A stretch of DNA of 64,000 nt. Source: Pseudomonas rhizoryzae (lineage in GTDB: Bacteria > Pseudomonadota > Gammaproteobacteria > Pseudomonadales > Pseudomonadaceae). The DNA lies in NCBI RefSeq assembly GCF_005250615.1, contig NZ_SULM01000003.1, positions 124,001-188,000 on the forward strand. The letters are read 5' to 3'. Shown one piece after another: positions 44,714-56,873 of this stretch; position 1 is the first letter of the stretch; every line of letters starts with the position of its first letter. The translations under genes and the position numbers were made by a program. Below the pieces are notes generated by a model. That model saw only the letters and a list, made by a program, of their open reading frames with translations. It was not told where the DNA came from and did no database searches.

Positions 44714-45331
44714 CTACCTGGGGCCCAACCCGAGCAGACGTTGGGCGTATTGCTGCAGCGCCGGCGCCAAGAGGTTTTCCGGGCGTTCGTCGTAGAACGT
44801 CAAGAAGCCGCCGCGGCTACGAATGCGGGCGGTATCCACCAAGCGGAAGGTGGCGACCTCCACCAGCATCATCTGGACCACGCTACGATCGCGCCCGACG
44901 CGACCGATATCATCCTGATCCTCCATTTCCTCCCAGGTTCCGATGCGGTCATCCGCCGCGGCAAAGCGGGTATAGAGGAGGTAGTGGGCACCGAACTGGC
45001 GCGCCTCGGCCATGGCCTGGTCGAAGCCTTCCGGCTTGGGCGCCCGGCGCACCCGCGGGAAGTACTCGACGAAGCCATCGAAGGCCTCTTCCGCGACCAC
45101 GTTGGGGCGGGCGTAGGGATAGCCCGGCGGGACGAAGGGCCCCTGGGCGATGTAGATGAAGGAATCGGCCTGCAAACGGAAGTTGTTCAGCCGCTGGGTA
45201 TGGCTGTAATCCAGCAGCCCGGCGTCGCGCATCTGGTATTCCACACCCGATGCCATGTCGCTGACGCTCATGCAGCCGCCGAGGCCGAGCGCCAGCGCAG
45301 CCACTCCGAGAAAACGCAAACCCTGGATCAT
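44714..45331 (-). CDS. DUF4823 lipoprotein
   Basis: 205 residues with a lipobox (ALALGLGGCMS). The mature part contains AEARQFGAHYLLYTRFAAADD and VVQMMLVEVATFRLVDTARIRSRGGFLTFYDERPENLL, typical of DUF4823. It is probably an outer-membrane lipoprotein of unknown role. ATG 45331 is chosen for the signal; the longer frame to 45406 is not supported. Its start is about 70 bases from the moaA stop. Confidence 0.82.
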   Translation of the reverse strand: MIQGLRFLGVAALALGLGGCMSVSDMASGVEYQMRDAGLLDYSHTQRLNNFRLQADSFIYIAQGPFVPPGYPYARPNVVAEEAFDGFVEYFPRVRRAPKPEGFDQAMAEARQFGAHYLLYTRFAAADDRIGTWEEMEDQDDIGRVGRDRSVVQMMLVEVATFRLVDTARIRSRGGFLTFYDERPENLLAPALQQYAQRLLGLGPR

Positions 45332-45402
45332 GAAAAGCCCCTGCCCGGCGCCAAGATGCCGTCGATGCAGAGGCTTTAGCAGCTTTCGCGCCAGCTCTGG
45401 AC

Positions 45403-46371
45403 TCAACCGCCGATGATCTTCATCACCGTCACGCCACCGGAGAAGGCGAGGTCTTGCTTGTCGCCCAGGGCCTTGACCAGCAGTCGCTGCAAGGCGGGCA
45501 GCGCCAGGTGGCGGGGCTTGTCCAGCAGATCGCCGACATAGTGGCGATTGCTCGACGACAGGCAGCCGTGCAGCCAGCCGGTGGACGACAGCCGCAGGCG
45601 CGAGCAGGTCCGGCAGAAGGGTACGCTTTCGTTGGCGATGATGCCGAAGTGGCCGCCTCCTTCCACCCGGTAGCGCAAGGCGGTGGAATCCACCGGCGCA
45701 TCGGCCTGCACATAGGCATGGCGCGAGCCGACGATCTCCAGCAACTCGGCCAAGGGCACCAACTGGTTGTTGAAGCTCACCGGGTCCTTGGCCAGATGGC
45801 CCATGCGCATGAGTTCGATGAACCTGAGTTCGAAGCCGCGCTCCAGGCAGTAGTCCAGTAGCGGCAGCACCTGGTCGAGATTCTGGCCGCGCAGGGGCAC
45901 CATGTTGAGCTTGATCTTCAGCCCGGCCGCGCGCGCCTCTTCGAGACCGGCCAGCACCGTGGCCAGGTCACCACCGCGCGCCAGGCGCGGAAAGGCCTCG
46001 GCATCGAGGGTGTCGAGGGACACGTTCAGCCGACGGATGCCGTGATCGATGAGGAATTCGAGTTTGCGCGACAGCAGCTGGCCATTGGTGGTCAGGCTGA
46101 TGTCCTTGAGGCCGAGCTGCGCCACGCGGGCGAGGAACGGCTCCAGCCGCGGCGTGACCAGGGGCTCGCCCCCGGTGATGCGCAGCCGCTCGATGCCGGC
46201 GGCATCGATCAGGTATTCCACCCCACGCGCCATGGTCTCGGCACTGAGTTCGTCCTGCGCAGCCACGAGTCGCTTGCCATTGGGCACACAATACGTACAG
46301 GCATAGTTGCAGGCCGCCGTGAGGCTGATCCGCAAGTTGCGAAACGCCCTACCCTGGCGGTCGACGATCAT
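45403..46371 (-). CDS. moaA: GTP 3',8-cyclase MoaA (molybdenum cofactor biosynthesis)
   Basis: 322 residues, a radical-SAM enzyme. N-terminal cluster motif CNYACTYC, SAM-binding RITGGEPLVTP, C-terminal second-cluster motif FCRTCSRLRLSSTGWLHGC. It converts GTP to 3',8-cyclo-GTP in the first step of molybdopterin synthesis. The usual C-terminal Gly-Gly tail is present (KIIGG). GGAG precedes ATG 46371. It stands apart from other moa genes, suggesting it is one of two moaA copies, as in P. aeruginosa. Confidence 0.93.
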   Translation of the reverse strand: MIVDRQGRAFRNLRISLTAACNYACTYCVPNGKRLVAAQDELSAETMARGVEYLIDAAGIERLRITGGEPLVTPRLEPFLARVAQLGLKDISLTTNGQLLSRKLEFLIDHGIRRLNVSLDTLDAEAFPRLARGGDLATVLAGLEEARAAGLKIKLNMVPLRGQNLDQVLPLLDYCLERGFELRFIELMRMGHLAKDPVSFNNQLVPLAELLEIVGSRHAYVQADAPVDSTALRYRVEGGGHFGIIANESVPFCRTCSRLRLSSTGWLHGCLSSSNRHYVGDLLDKPRHLALPALQRLLVKALGDKQDLAFSGGVTVMKIIGG

Positions 46372-46434
46372 CTTGGGCACTCCACTAGAACAAGAGAAAA
46401 GGGATGGCACGGCATCCCTTGCCTCTATCGGACC

Positions 46435-47076
46435 CTAGGATCGGACAGGCGTTTCGACGTCCCGCTTGCGGCGATTGCCCATGCGGACGCCAATATCCAT
46501 GAGGAACTGGAAGAAGCCCTCCTGATCCTCCAGCACGTCGCGCCAGAACGGCGAATGGTAAAGGGCCACGGCTCCATGCACCAGCGCCCAGGCCGCGCAG
46601 TAATGGAAATAGGGTGGCACGTCCTCGAGCTTGCCTTCGTCGATGCGGCCTTCGATCAGGCTGGTCAGCCGTTGGAAGTTGGAGGTGCGGATGCTGTGCA
46701 ACTGCTCGACCAGTTCGGGCACCTGCCGCGTCTTGACCACCTTTTCCTCGAGCCGGTCGAACAGCCGGTAACGCTGCGGATCGCTCATGCGGAATTCGAA
46801 ATAGGCGCGCGAGAGGGCTTCGCGGTCCCGGGCGACGTTGTCCGACTGGAACAGCTCGGCGAGATCCCTTTCGTAATCCAGCATCAGCCGCAGGTAGATC
46901 TCGGCCTTCGAATTGAAATGCTTGTAGATGGTGCCTTTGCCGATACCGACCGCCTCGGCGATCATCTCGACGGTGACGCTGTCTTCTCCTTCGGAGAGGA
47001 AGAGTTGCAGCGCGGTGTCGAGGATTTCCTGCTCACGGCGACGGAACTCGCGGACCTTGCGGGATTCTTTCTGCAT
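46435..47076 (-). CDS. TetR-family transcriptional regulator
   Basis: 213 residues. An N-terminal helix-turn-helix at about 12-60 (REQEILDTALQLFLSEGEDSVTVEMIAEAVGIGKGTIYKHFNSKAEIYLRLM), then a helical ligand-binding domain. It lies in the position of PA2957 between moaA-type and aminotransferase genes. The ligand and targets are unknown. Confidence 0.9.
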   Translation of the reverse strand: MQKESRKVREFRRREQEILDTALQLFLSEGEDSVTVEMIAEAVGIGKGTIYKHFNSKAEIYLRLMLDYERDLAELFQSDNVARDREALSRAYFEFRMSDPQRYRLFDRLEEKVVKTRQVPELVEQLHSIRTSNFQRLTSLIEGRIDEGKLEDVPPYFHYCAAWALVHGAVALYHSPFWRDVLEDQEGFFQFLMDIGVRMGNRRKRDVETPVRS

Positions 47077-47247
47077 GGCAGCCCACTTGTTGTTTTTGAA
47101 AAGGGATAGGGCCTCGAACTACCGGCCTCCCCTCGGCTTACCGGCACTTCGTCACACCTTGGGCGAGCTCGACCGACAGGATCGGTGAACCGCGCGGGCG
47201 CGCCCCTTATTATGCCCCATCACACCCAGATTGTACGGATCGAGTCA

Positions 47248-48378
47248 ATGTCTTCCTGGAAGCACGAATTCCCTCAGGCCTACGCCATGCGCTATCTCAA
47301 CCATGCGGCGGTAGCCCCCTGGCCCAAACGCGCCGCGCAGGCCGTCACCGAATTCGCCGCCGAGAACTGCCAGTACGGTGCGCGCAATTACCCGACCTGG
47401 CTGGGCCTGGAGCAGCGGCTGCGCGAGCGCCTGATGCGCCTGCTCAACGCCCCGGCGAGCAGCGACATCGCCCTGGTCAAGAACACCTCCGAGGCCCTGT
47501 CCTTCGTCGCCTTCGGCCTGGATTGGCAGAGCGGTGACCAGGTGGTGATCAGCGACGAGGAGTTCCCGTCCAATCGAGTGGTCTGGGAGGCACTGTCGCG
47601 TTTTGGCGTCGAGGTGGTGGAAGTGACCCTCGGGGAGACGCCCGAGGCCAATCTGCTGGCCGCCTGTGGTCCTCGTACCCGGCTGATGGCCATCAGCGCC
47701 GTGCAGTACGCCAGCGGCCTGCGTCTTGACCTGCCCACCCTAGGCCAGGGGTGCGAGAGCAAGGGCGTGCTGCTGTGCGTCGACGCCATCCAGCAACTGG
47801 GCGCCCTGCCCTTCGATGTGCAGGCCTGCAACTGCGCCTTCGCCATGGCCGACGGTCACAAGTGGCTACTCGGCCCGGAAGGCCTGGGGGTCTTCTACTG
47901 CCGCGCCGATCTGCGCGAGCAACTGAAGCTGCACGAGTACGGCTGGCATATGCTGGACAACGCCGGCGACTACAGCCAGCGTGAGTGGCAACCGGCGAAG
48001 ACCGCCATGAGATTCGAATGCGGTAGCCCCAACATGCTCGGCGCCGTGGCCCTGGAGGCCAGCCTGTCGCTGCTGGAAGACGCTGGCATGACCCAGGTGG
48101 GCCAGGAGGTGTTGGCGCGGGTCGAACTGCTGGACAGCCAGATCCGCCAGCTGCCCGGTGCCGTCCTGCATTCGCCACTCGATCCGCAGCGCCGCTCCGG
48201 CATCCTCACCTTCTCCCTGGAAGGTTGGGACAACCGCCAACTGTTCGAGCGCCTCAAGACCGCCGATGTGGTCTGCGCCCAGCGCGGACCGGGCATTCGG
48301 TTGTCGCCGCACTTCTATACCAGCGAGCACGTGCTGGAACAGACCCTGGACCTGATCCGGGCGCTGGCGCGCTTCTAA
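47248..48378 (+). CDS. Class V aminotransferase (isopenicillin-N-epimerase/SufS-like)
   Basis: 376 residues of PLP fold-type I. YLNHAAVAPWPKRAAQAV at the N terminus, NTSEALSFVAFGLDW, the cofactor Asp in VLLCVDAIQQLGAL and the PLP lysine in MADGHKWLLGPEGLG. It lacks the cysteine loop of true desulfurases, so it is more likely an epimerase, kynureninase-like or sugar-nucleotide-type aminotransferase. ATG 47248 is preferred; ATG 47212 is possible. The substrate is unknown. Confidence 0.85.
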   Translation: MSSWKHEFPQAYAMRYLNHAAVAPWPKRAAQAVTEFAAENCQYGARNYPTWLGLEQRLRERLMRLLNAPASSDIALVKNTSEALSFVAFGLDWQSGDQVVISDEEFPSNRVVWEALSRFGVEVVEVTLGETPEANLLAACGPRTRLMAISAVQYASGLRLDLPTLGQGCESKGVLLCVDAIQQLGALPFDVQACNCAFAMADGHKWLLGPEGLGVFYCRADLREQLKLHEYGWHMLDNAGDYSQREWQPAKTAMRFECGSPNMLGAVALEASLSLLEDAGMTQVGQEVLARVELLDSQIRQLPGAVLHSPLDPQRRSGILTFSLEGWDNRQLFERLKTADVVCAQRGPGIRLSPHFYTSEHVLEQTLDLIRALARF

Positions 48379-48431
48379 GCCAAGAACCAGCCAGATAAGC
48401 CCAGTGCCAGAGCGGCGCTATTCCAAAACTG

Positions 48432-48592
48432 TTTAAAAAATGTCCAGCCCAGGCTGGACCTTTGCCCAGGCTGACCAATACTCAAGTGACTGGTCGCGCC
48501 GACCCCCGCGGCGAGATCCAGGCAGGCAGTCCGCCCATCCGGCGAACCGCTGGTCCGGCCCGGGTATCCGAGGATACCCGGGCCATTTTTTT
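48432..48592 (+). ncRNA. rgsA: Small RNA candidate, probably RgsA (P16)
   Basis: An AT-rich GTTTAAAAAATG start follows GCTATTC (48417-48423), an RpoS-type -10 box. The segment then forms a hairpin, GTCCAGCC/GGCTGGAC (48440-48457), and ends at a strong terminator at 48557-48592. No gene fits. In P. aeruginosa the RpoS-dependent sRNA RgsA lies immediately beside the PA2959 tatD-type gene, the same place. The 5' end is approximate. Confidence 0.55.
48557..48592 (+). terminator. Strong terminator before the tatD-type gene
   Basis: A perfect 13-bp stem (48557-48569 with 48572-48584) followed by A and seven T. It ends the small RNA candidate and any read-through from the aminotransferase gene. On the minus strand, the hairpin at 48440-48457 followed by ATTTTTT would end the tatD operon. 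Confidence 0.92.
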
Positions 48593-48597
48593 GCGGG

Positions 48598-49380
48598 TCA
48601 AAGGACGGCGCGGGGAAACAGTCGGCGGAAGTTGGTCGTCGTCTGCTCGGCGAGGGTTTCCAGGCTGACACCACGGACATCGGCCAGGCACTGGGCGACC
48701 TCCACCACGAATTGCGGCAGGTTGGCCTTGCCTCTATGAGGCACGGGCGCGAGATAAGGCGAATCCGTTTCCACCAACAGGCGATCGGCCGGCACCTGGC
48801 GCGCCACCTCGCGCAGATCGGCGGCGTTACGGAAGGTCAGGATGCCGGAAAAGGAAATGTAGAAGCCCAGATCCAGGGCTGCCTTGGCCGTCGCCCAGTC
48901 CTCGGTGAAGCAGTGCAGCACTCCGGCGCCCGGCAGCTCGGCGGCGGCCAGCATGGCCAGGGTATCCGCCCGCGCCTCACGGGTATGGATCACCAGCGGC
49001 AACCCAGTACGCCGGGCAGCCTCCAGATGCAGGGCGAAGGAGCGCTGCTGGATCTCGGCGGTATCCGGCTGGTAGTGGTAATCCAGTCCGGTCTCGCCGA
49101 TGGCCGCAACGCGGGGATGGGCCAGCCGTTCCAGCAGCCAGTCGAGATCGATGGCGCTGCCCTGGGCGGCATCCAGCGGATGGATGCCCACCGCGCAGTG
49201 AACGTCCGCATAGCGCTCGGCCAGGGCCTGCACCGTGGGCGCGTTGCCGGCATCGACGCCGATACAGAGGAACTGGCTGACGCCTCGCGCGCGCGCAGCG
49301 TCCAGCGCGGCGTCCAGGGAGCCGTCATGCAGGGAAAGATCGAGTCGATCCAGGTGACAGTGGGAGTCGACGAAATGCAC
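48598..49380 (-). CDS. TatD-family hydrolase, YcfH type
   Basis: 260 residues: MHFVDSHCHLDRLDLS with the HxH metal motif, AVGIHPLDA, IGETGLDYHYQ, LPLVIHTREA, VLHCFTEDW and LLVETDSPYLAPVPHRGK. This is the YcfH branch, usually the last gene of the tmk-holB-pilZ group as here. It probably acts as a metal-dependent deoxyribonuclease. It ends close to the small RNA terminator. Confidence 0.93.
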   Translation of the reverse strand: MHFVDSHCHLDRLDLSLHDGSLDAALDAARARGVSQFLCIGVDAGNAPTVQALAERYADVHCAVGIHPLDAAQGSAIDLDWLLERLAHPRVAAIGETGLDYHYQPDTAEIQQRSFALHLEAARRTGLPLVIHTREARADTLAMLAAAELPGAGVLHCFTEDWATAKAALDLGFYISFSGILTFRNAADLREVARQVPADRLLVETDSPYLAPVPHRGKANLPQFVVEVAQCLADVRGVSLETLAEQTTTNFRRLFPRAVL

Positions 49381-49434
49381 GGAAAACCAGCCTTGAATCG
49401 GGAGACGCCCCGCCCCGAGCGGGACGGCGGCGCA

Positions 49435-49791
49435 TCACATGGTATGGGTGGGACGGTCCGACTTCAGTGAGCCGGCCAGATAGGTTTCGATCTTGTTGCG
49501 GGCGGTATTGTCGCCATCGTTGAACTGCACGCCAACGCCCGCGGCACGATTGCCCTGGGCGCCCTTGGGCGTGATCCACACCACCTTGCCGGCGACCGGG
49601 ATCTTGTCCGGTTCGTCCATCAGGTTCAGCAGCATGAAGACCTCGTCGCCCAGCTTGTAGGTCTTGCCCGTCGGGATGAACAGCCCGCCGTTGCGGATGA
49701 AGGGCATGTAGGCGGCGTAGAGCACCGACTTGTCCTTGATGGTGAGCGACAGGATGCCATTACGGGGGCCCAGGTTCTGCGGCAGACTCAT
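49435..49791 (-). CDS. pilZ: Type IV pilus assembly protein PilZ
   Basis: 118 residues, the same length as P. aeruginosa PilZ. MSLPQNLGPRNGILSLTIKDKSVLYAAYMPFIRNGGLFIPT and GKVVWITPKGAQGNRAAGVGVQF are the typical parts. It lacks the RxxxR c-di-GMP motif at the N terminus, as is known for the founding PilZ, and works by contacting PilB and FimX. ATG 49791 follows GAGAGAA. It lies downstream of holB in the conserved order. Confidence 0.94.
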   Translation of the reverse strand: MSLPQNLGPRNGILSLTIKDKSVLYAAYMPFIRNGGLFIPTGKTYKLGDEVFMLLNLMDEPDKIPVAGKVVWITPKGAQGNRAAGVGVQFNDGDNTARNKIETYLAGSLKSDRPTHTM

Positions 49792-49826
49792 GAGATTCTC
49801 TCGAAACAGGCGATGCGAGCGGATCG

Positions 49827-52496
<2,670 letters not shown>

Positions 52497-52499
52497 CGG

Positions 52500-53315
52500 C
52501 TATTCCAGAATCTCGTTTATCGAACCTTGCAGTTTACGGGTCAGCGGCCCTACCGACCAGTTCGCGGCTGCGTACCGGCGCACGGGCCAGATACCGTATT
52601 GGCTATTGCAGAGGAAAACCTCATCGGCCCGCTGCAGGTCATCCAGTGTCAGCGACGACACCCGTACCCTTATGCCGTTCCGGGCGGCGATATCGAGGAG
52701 CAGACCGCGCATCACCCCCGCCACACCACAGTGATCGAGTGCCGGGGTCAGCAACTCGCCGGCGCGGATCAGAAACAGATTGCTGAATACCCCTTCGATT
52801 GGCCGACCGTCCTGGTCGAGCATCAGGCCTTCGGCGTACTCCGCAACGCTCCATTCAGCCCGGGCCAGCACCTGCTCCAGACGATTCAGGTGCTTGAGGC
52901 CGGCCAACAGGGGTTGCCGGGCCAGGCGCGTCGCGCAGGGATAGAGGGCGATACCCTCGACTCTATTGGCCTCGGGGTAGGCGGGCACTGGCGATCCCAG
53001 CAGCAGACGGCGTACCTCGGGTTCGGCCGGCGGCGCGTAACCGCGCAAGCCATCGCCGCGGGTGAGCAGCAGCTTGGCCACGCCCTCCCCCAGCAGCGCC
53101 GCATAGGCCTGGATCTCGTCACCTACCTGGGCAATATCGCAAGGGATATCCAGCCGCTGGCAACCCAGGGCCAGCCGTTGCAGATGGCGTTCCAGCAAGC
53201 ACGGCTGGCCGCGGCGTACGGCGATGGTCTCGAACAGCCCATCGCCATAGGCCAGGCCCCGGTCACGTTGCAGCCCGGCGCCCAGCGGCTGGCCGTTGAG
53301 CCAGTCCTGGATCAA
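52500..53315 (-). CDS. pabC: Aminodeoxychorismate lyase
   Basis: 271 residues of PLP fold-type [22 protein letters not shown], the PLP lysine in [15 protein letters not shown] and [20 protein letters not shown]. It makes 4-aminobenzoate for folate. It overlaps the fabF stop by four bases and is coupled to it. Confidence 0.95.
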   Translation of the reverse strand: MIQDWLNGQPLGAGLQRDRGLAYGDGLFETIAVRRGQPCLLERHLQRLALGCQRLDIPCDIAQVGDEIQAYAALLGEGVAKLLLTRGDGLRGYAPPAEPEVRRLLLGSPVPAYPEANRVEGIALYPCATRLARQPLLAGLKHLNRLEQVLARAEWSVAEYAEGLMLDQDGRPIEGVFSNLFLIRAGELLTPALDHCGVAGVMRGLLLDIAARNGIRVRVSSLTLDDLQRADEVFLCNSQYGIWPVRRYAAANWSVGPLTRKLQGSINEILE

Positions 53316-54556
53316 GCGTCGACGCGCCGGAACACCAGACTGCCGTTGGTGCCGCCGAAGCCGAACGAGTTGGACAAGGCCACCTCGATGGACCGCTGAC
53401 GTGCCTCGTGGGGCACGAAATCCAGATCACAGCCGTCGCTGGGATTGTCCAGGTTGATGGTGGGCGGAGCCACCTGGTCACGCAGCGCCAACACCGTGAA
53501 GATGGCTTCCACCGCGCCGGCGGCACCCAACAGGTGACCGGTCATGGACTTGGTGGAACTGACGCTCAGGCGCTTGGCCTGATCACCGAACACCTGCTTG
53601 AGCGCGGCAACCTCAGCCAGATCGCCCGCTGGCGTGGAGGTGCCGTGGGCGTTGACATAATCCACCGCGTCGGGAGTGATGCCGGCATCCTTGAGGGTGG
53701 CGAGCATGCAACGGGCCGCGCCGGCGCCGTTTTCCGAGGGTGCGGTCATATGATAGGCATCCGCACTCATGCCAAAGCCGATCAACTCGGCATAGATGCG
53801 CGCGCCACGCGCCTTGGCGTGCTCGTACTCTTCGAGTACCAGGGCGCCAGCGCCATCGGACAGCACGAAGCCATCGCGATCGCGATCCCAGGGACGGCTG
53901 GCACGGGTCGGATCGTCATTGCGCGTCGACAGCGCACGGGCGGCACCGAAGCCGCCCAGGCCCAGACCCGAGGTCGCCATCTCCGAGCCACCGGCGACCA
54001 TGACGTCGGCTTCACCGTAGGCGATGTTGCGCGCCGCCATGCCGATGCAATGCGTGGCCGTGGTGCAGGCGGTGGCGATGGCATAGTTGGGGCCCTGCAG
54101 ACCCAGGTGGATCGACAGGAAACCGGACACCATGTTGATGATGGAACCCGGTACGAAAAAGGGGGAAATACGGCGCGGGCCCTGTTCGAGCAGCGATTGG
54201 CAATTCGCCTCGATATTGGTCAAGCCACCGATGCCCGACCCCATGGCGACACCAATGCGCTCACGGTTGTCATCGTTGACCTCGATACCGCTGTCGCGCA
54301 TGGCCTGGAAGCTGGCAGCGAGACCGTATTGGATGAACAGATCCAGCTTGCGGGCTTCTTTCGCGGACAGATATTGCTCCACGTCGAATCCCTTGACCGA
54401 TCCGCCGATCCGCGTGCTGAAGGCAGAGACGTCCATATGCTCGATCGGCGCAATGCCACTGCGGCCGGCAAGGATGCCTTCCCAGCTGCTGGCTACGTCC
54501 GCGCCAAGCGGCGATACCATGCCCATACCCGTGATCACGACACGTCTACGCGACAC
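53312..54556 (-). CDS. fabF: 3-oxoacyl-[ACP] synthase II
   Basis: 414 residues. Catalytic Cys164 in [13 protein letters not shown], the two His in [11 protein letters not shown] and [12 protein letters not shown], and the C-terminal [13 protein letters not shown]. It elongates acyl chains, including the C16:1 to C18:1 step. The start is GTG 54556, with AGGAG six bases upstream, giving the [13 protein letters not shown] terminus. The ATG at 54589 is rejected. It follows acpP after a leaky terminator. Confidence 0.96.
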   Translation of the reverse strand: MSRRRVVITGMGMVSPLGADVASSWEGILAGRSGIAPIEHMDVSAFSTRIGGSVKGFDVEQYLSAKEARKLDLFIQYGLAASFQAMRDSGIEVNDDNRERIGVAMGSGIGGLTNIEANCQSLLEQGPRRISPFFVPGSIINMVSGFLSIHLGLQGPNYAIATACTTATHCIGMAARNIAYGEADVMVAGGSEMATSGLGLGGFGAARALSTRNDDPTRASRPWDRDRDGFVLSDGAGALVLEEYEHAKARGARIYAELIGFGMSADAYHMTAPSENGAGAARCMLATLKDAGITPDAVDYVNAHGTSTPAGDLAEVAALKQVFGDQAKRLSVSSTKSMTGHLLGAAGAVEAIFTVLALRDQVAPPTINLDNPSDGCDLDFVPHEARQRSIEVALSNSFGFGGTNGSLVFRRVDA

Positions 54557-54637
54557 ACCCAACTCCTCTTGTCCTTCCGGGGCGGCCACCCCACTTAAAA
54601 AAAGCCGATTTCAACGAGCTTAATACTGGACCTAAAG

Positions 54638-54670
54638 AAAAGCCGCACGCCCTGCAGGACGTGCGGCTTT
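54638..54670 (-). terminator. Terminator after acpP
   Basis: AAAGCCGCACG (54639-54649) pairs perfectly with CGTGCGGCTTT (54660-54670), with CCTGCAGG in the loop. On the minus strand it ends in TTTTCTTT. It allows acpP to be expressed above fabF. Confidence 0.88.
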
Positions 54671-54693
54671 CGATGTCCGAAACTGACGGCTAC

Positions 54694-54930
54694 TTATTGC
54701 TGGTGGGCAACGATGTAGTCGATAGCTTCCTGGACGGTGGTGATCTTCTCAGCCTGCTCGTCCGGGATTTCGGTCTCGAATTCCTCTTCCAGAGCCATCA
54801 CCAGTTCGACGGTGTCAAGGGAGTCGGCGCCCAGATCCTCGACGAAGGAAGCGCTGTTGGTAACTTCCTCTTCCTTCACGCCGAGCTGCTCAGCGACGAT
54901 CTTCTTAACGCGTTCTTCGATGGTGCTCAT
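54694..54930 (-). CDS. acpP: Acyl carrier protein
   Basis: 78 residues, acidic, helical. The phosphopantetheine serine is Ser37 in [13 protein letters not shown]. It carries acyl chains for FabD, FabG, FabF and PlsX encoded around it. AGGAG lies upstream. Expected to be very highly expressed, in line with its own promoter region (166-base gap to fabG) and terminator. Confidence 0.98.
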   Translation of the reverse strand: MSTIEERVKKIVAEQLGVKEEEVTNSASFVEDLGADSLDTVELVMALEEEFETEIPDEQAEKITTVQEAIDYIVAHQQ

Positions 54931-55096
54931 ACCGTGTTCTCACTCCTAAAGGAAAAATCCGCACAACGGATTGCGCGTAAGTGTATAGAAAGGGATTTCC
55001 GTATTTCAAGCTGACGCGACATCAAGACGTATGCGCGGCCATTGCTGGTGCGACAGTTTACCAGCTTAGCGCAATAGCCGCGCGGGGTAACGCCGG

Positions 55097-55840
55097 TCAG
55101 CTCATGTACATTCCGCCGTTCACGGGGATCGTGGCGCCGGTCACATAGGCCGCGCCCTCACCCGCCAGGAAGCCTACCACCTTGGCGATTTCATCGGCTT
55201 GCCCGAGGCGACCGGCCGGGATCTGGGTCAGCAGCGCTGCGCGCTGGGCTTCCGGCAGCTCACGGGTCATGTCGGTGTCGATGAAGCCGGGGGCTACCGC
55301 GTTGACGGTGATGTTGCGCGAACCCACCTCGCGGGCCAGGGCCCGGGTGAAGCCTTCGAGACCGGCCTTGGCGGCGGCGTAGTTGGCCTGCCCGGCGTTA
55401 CCCATGGCGCCGACCACCGAGCCGATGCTGACGATGCGGCCCCAGCGGCCCTTGGTCATGCCCTTGAGCACGGCCTTGGACAGCCGGAACAGGCTGTTGA
55501 GGTTGGTATCGATCACGTCGAACCACTCATCGTCCTTCATCCGCAGCATCAGGTTGTCGCGGGTGATGCCGGCGTTGTTGACCAGGATCGACGGGGCGCC
55601 GAATTGCGCCTGGACCTGCTCGAGGGCGGCCGCGACGGAGGCGTTGTCGGAGACGTTGAGCACCAGGCCGGTGCCTTCGATGCCGTTGGCCTTGAGCGAC
55701 TCGGCGATGCGCTGGGCGCCCGCCTCGCTGGTCGCGGTGCCGATCACGGTGGCGCCCAGCCGACCCAGTTCCAGGGCGATGGCTTGGCCAATACCACGCG
55801 TGGCGCCCGTGACCAGGGCGACCTTACCTTGCAGACTCAT
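55097..55840 (-). CDS. fabG: 3-oxoacyl-[ACP] reductase
   Basis: 247 residues, a short-chain dehydrogenase: NADPH site VTGATRGIGQAIALELG, NNAGITRDNLMLRM, catalytic Ser in IVSIGSVVG and the Tyr-x-x-x-Lys in ANYAAAKAGLEG. It performs the first reductive step of the elongation cycle. GAGGAACACGAG precedes the ATG. It lies 15 bases after fabD. Confidence 0.97.
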   Translation of the reverse strand: MSLQGKVALVTGATRGIGQAIALELGRLGATVIGTATSEAGAQRIAESLKANGIEGTGLVLNVSDNASVAAALEQVQAQFGAPSILVNNAGITRDNLMLRMKDDEWFDVIDTNLNSLFRLSKAVLKGMTKGRWGRIVSIGSVVGAMGNAGQANYAAAKAGLEGFTRALAREVGSRNITVNAVAPGFIDTDMTRELPEAQRAALLTQIPAGRLGQADEIAKVVGFLAGEGAAYVTGATIPVNGGMYMS

Positions 55841-55855
55841 CTCGTGTTCCTCGAT

Positions 55856-56791
55856 TCAAAAAGCCGCGCGGGCGGCGGCGAAGGCGTCGGGGGTGTCCAG
55901 GGACAGGGTTTCCACGCCCTTGACGCATCTCTTGTTCAGACCGGCCAGCACCTTGCCCGGGCCGCACTCCACCAAGTGGGTGACGCCCTGGGCCGCCAGG
56001 TACTGCACGGACTCGACCCAGCGTACCGGACTGTACAGCTGGGCCAGCAGATCCTGCTGCAGGCTGTCCAGATCGGTGTTCACGCCAGCATTGACGTTCT
56101 GTACCACTGGAATCGACGGCGCGCTCCAGGTGCAGCCACGGACGTCTTCGGCGAAGCGTTCGGCCGCCGGACGCATCAGCTCGCAGTGCGAAGGCACGCT
56201 CACCGGCAGGGCCACGGCGCGCTTGGCGCCCATGGCCTTGCAGGCCTCGATGGCGCGCTCCACGGCGGCGGCGGAACCGGCGATGACCACCTGGCCCGGG
56301 GCGTTGAAATTGACCGCACTCACGACGTCACCCTGGGCAGCTTCGGCGCAGGCCGCCAGCACCTGGGCATCTTCCAGACCGAGGATGGCGGCCATACCGC
56401 CCTGCCCGGCCGGTACGGCCTGCTGCATCAGCTCGCCACGGCGAGCCACCAAACGCACGGCTTCGGCGAACGGCAGGCTGCCGGCGGCCACCAGCGCCGA
56501 GTACTCGCCCAGGCTATGGCCGGCGACGTAGGCGGGCTTGGCGCCCCCTTCGGCGAGCCACAGACGCCACAGCGCGATGGACGCGGTCAGGATGGCGGGC
56601 TGAGTACGGTCGGTCTGGTTGAGCGACTCCTGCGGGCCCTGCTGGGTCAGCGCCCAGAGGTCGTAGCCGAGCACGGCGGAGGCTTCCGCGAAGGTTTCGC
56701 CGATCAGCGCATGGTGCGTGGCCAGCTCACCCAGCATGCCCAAGGCTTGGGAACCCTGGCCGGGAAAGACGAAAGCGAGAGAGGCAGACAT
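55856..56791 (-). CDS. fabD: Malonyl-CoA:ACP transacylase
   Basis: 311 residues: FVFPGQGSQALGM, the nucleophile Ser in VAGHSLGEYSALVAAG, the substrate Arg region VRLVARRGELMQQAV and the catalytic His in VSVPSHCELMRPA. It loads malonyl groups on AcpP. It lies between plsX (82-base gap) and fabG. Confidence 0.97.
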   Translation of the reverse strand: MSASLAFVFPGQGSQALGMLGELATHHALIGETFAEASAVLGYDLWALTQQGPQESLNQTDRTQPAILTASIALWRLWLAEGGAKPAYVAGHSLGEYSALVAAGSLPFAEAVRLVARRGELMQQAVPAGQGGMAAILGLEDAQVLAACAEAAQGDVVSAVNFNAPGQVVIAGSAAAVERAIEACKAMGAKRAVALPVSVPSHCELMRPAAERFAEDVRGCTWSAPSIPVVQNVNAGVNTDLDSLQQDLLAQLYSPVRWVESVQYLAAQGVTHLVECGPGKVLAGLNKRCVKGVETLSLDTPDAFAAARAAF

Positions 56792-56873
56792 AGGCAGGTC
56801 TCTTGTGGGTCCATTGCTGGCGAAAGCTCTGTTCCGCCACGGATAGACTGAGATGTCGGTGTCGACCGGTCGG

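Noticed and set aside
55199-56851. 550-codon open frame on the plus strand opposite fabG and fabD
   Set aside because: Antisense to two textbook fatty-acid genes, without motifs or a start signal.
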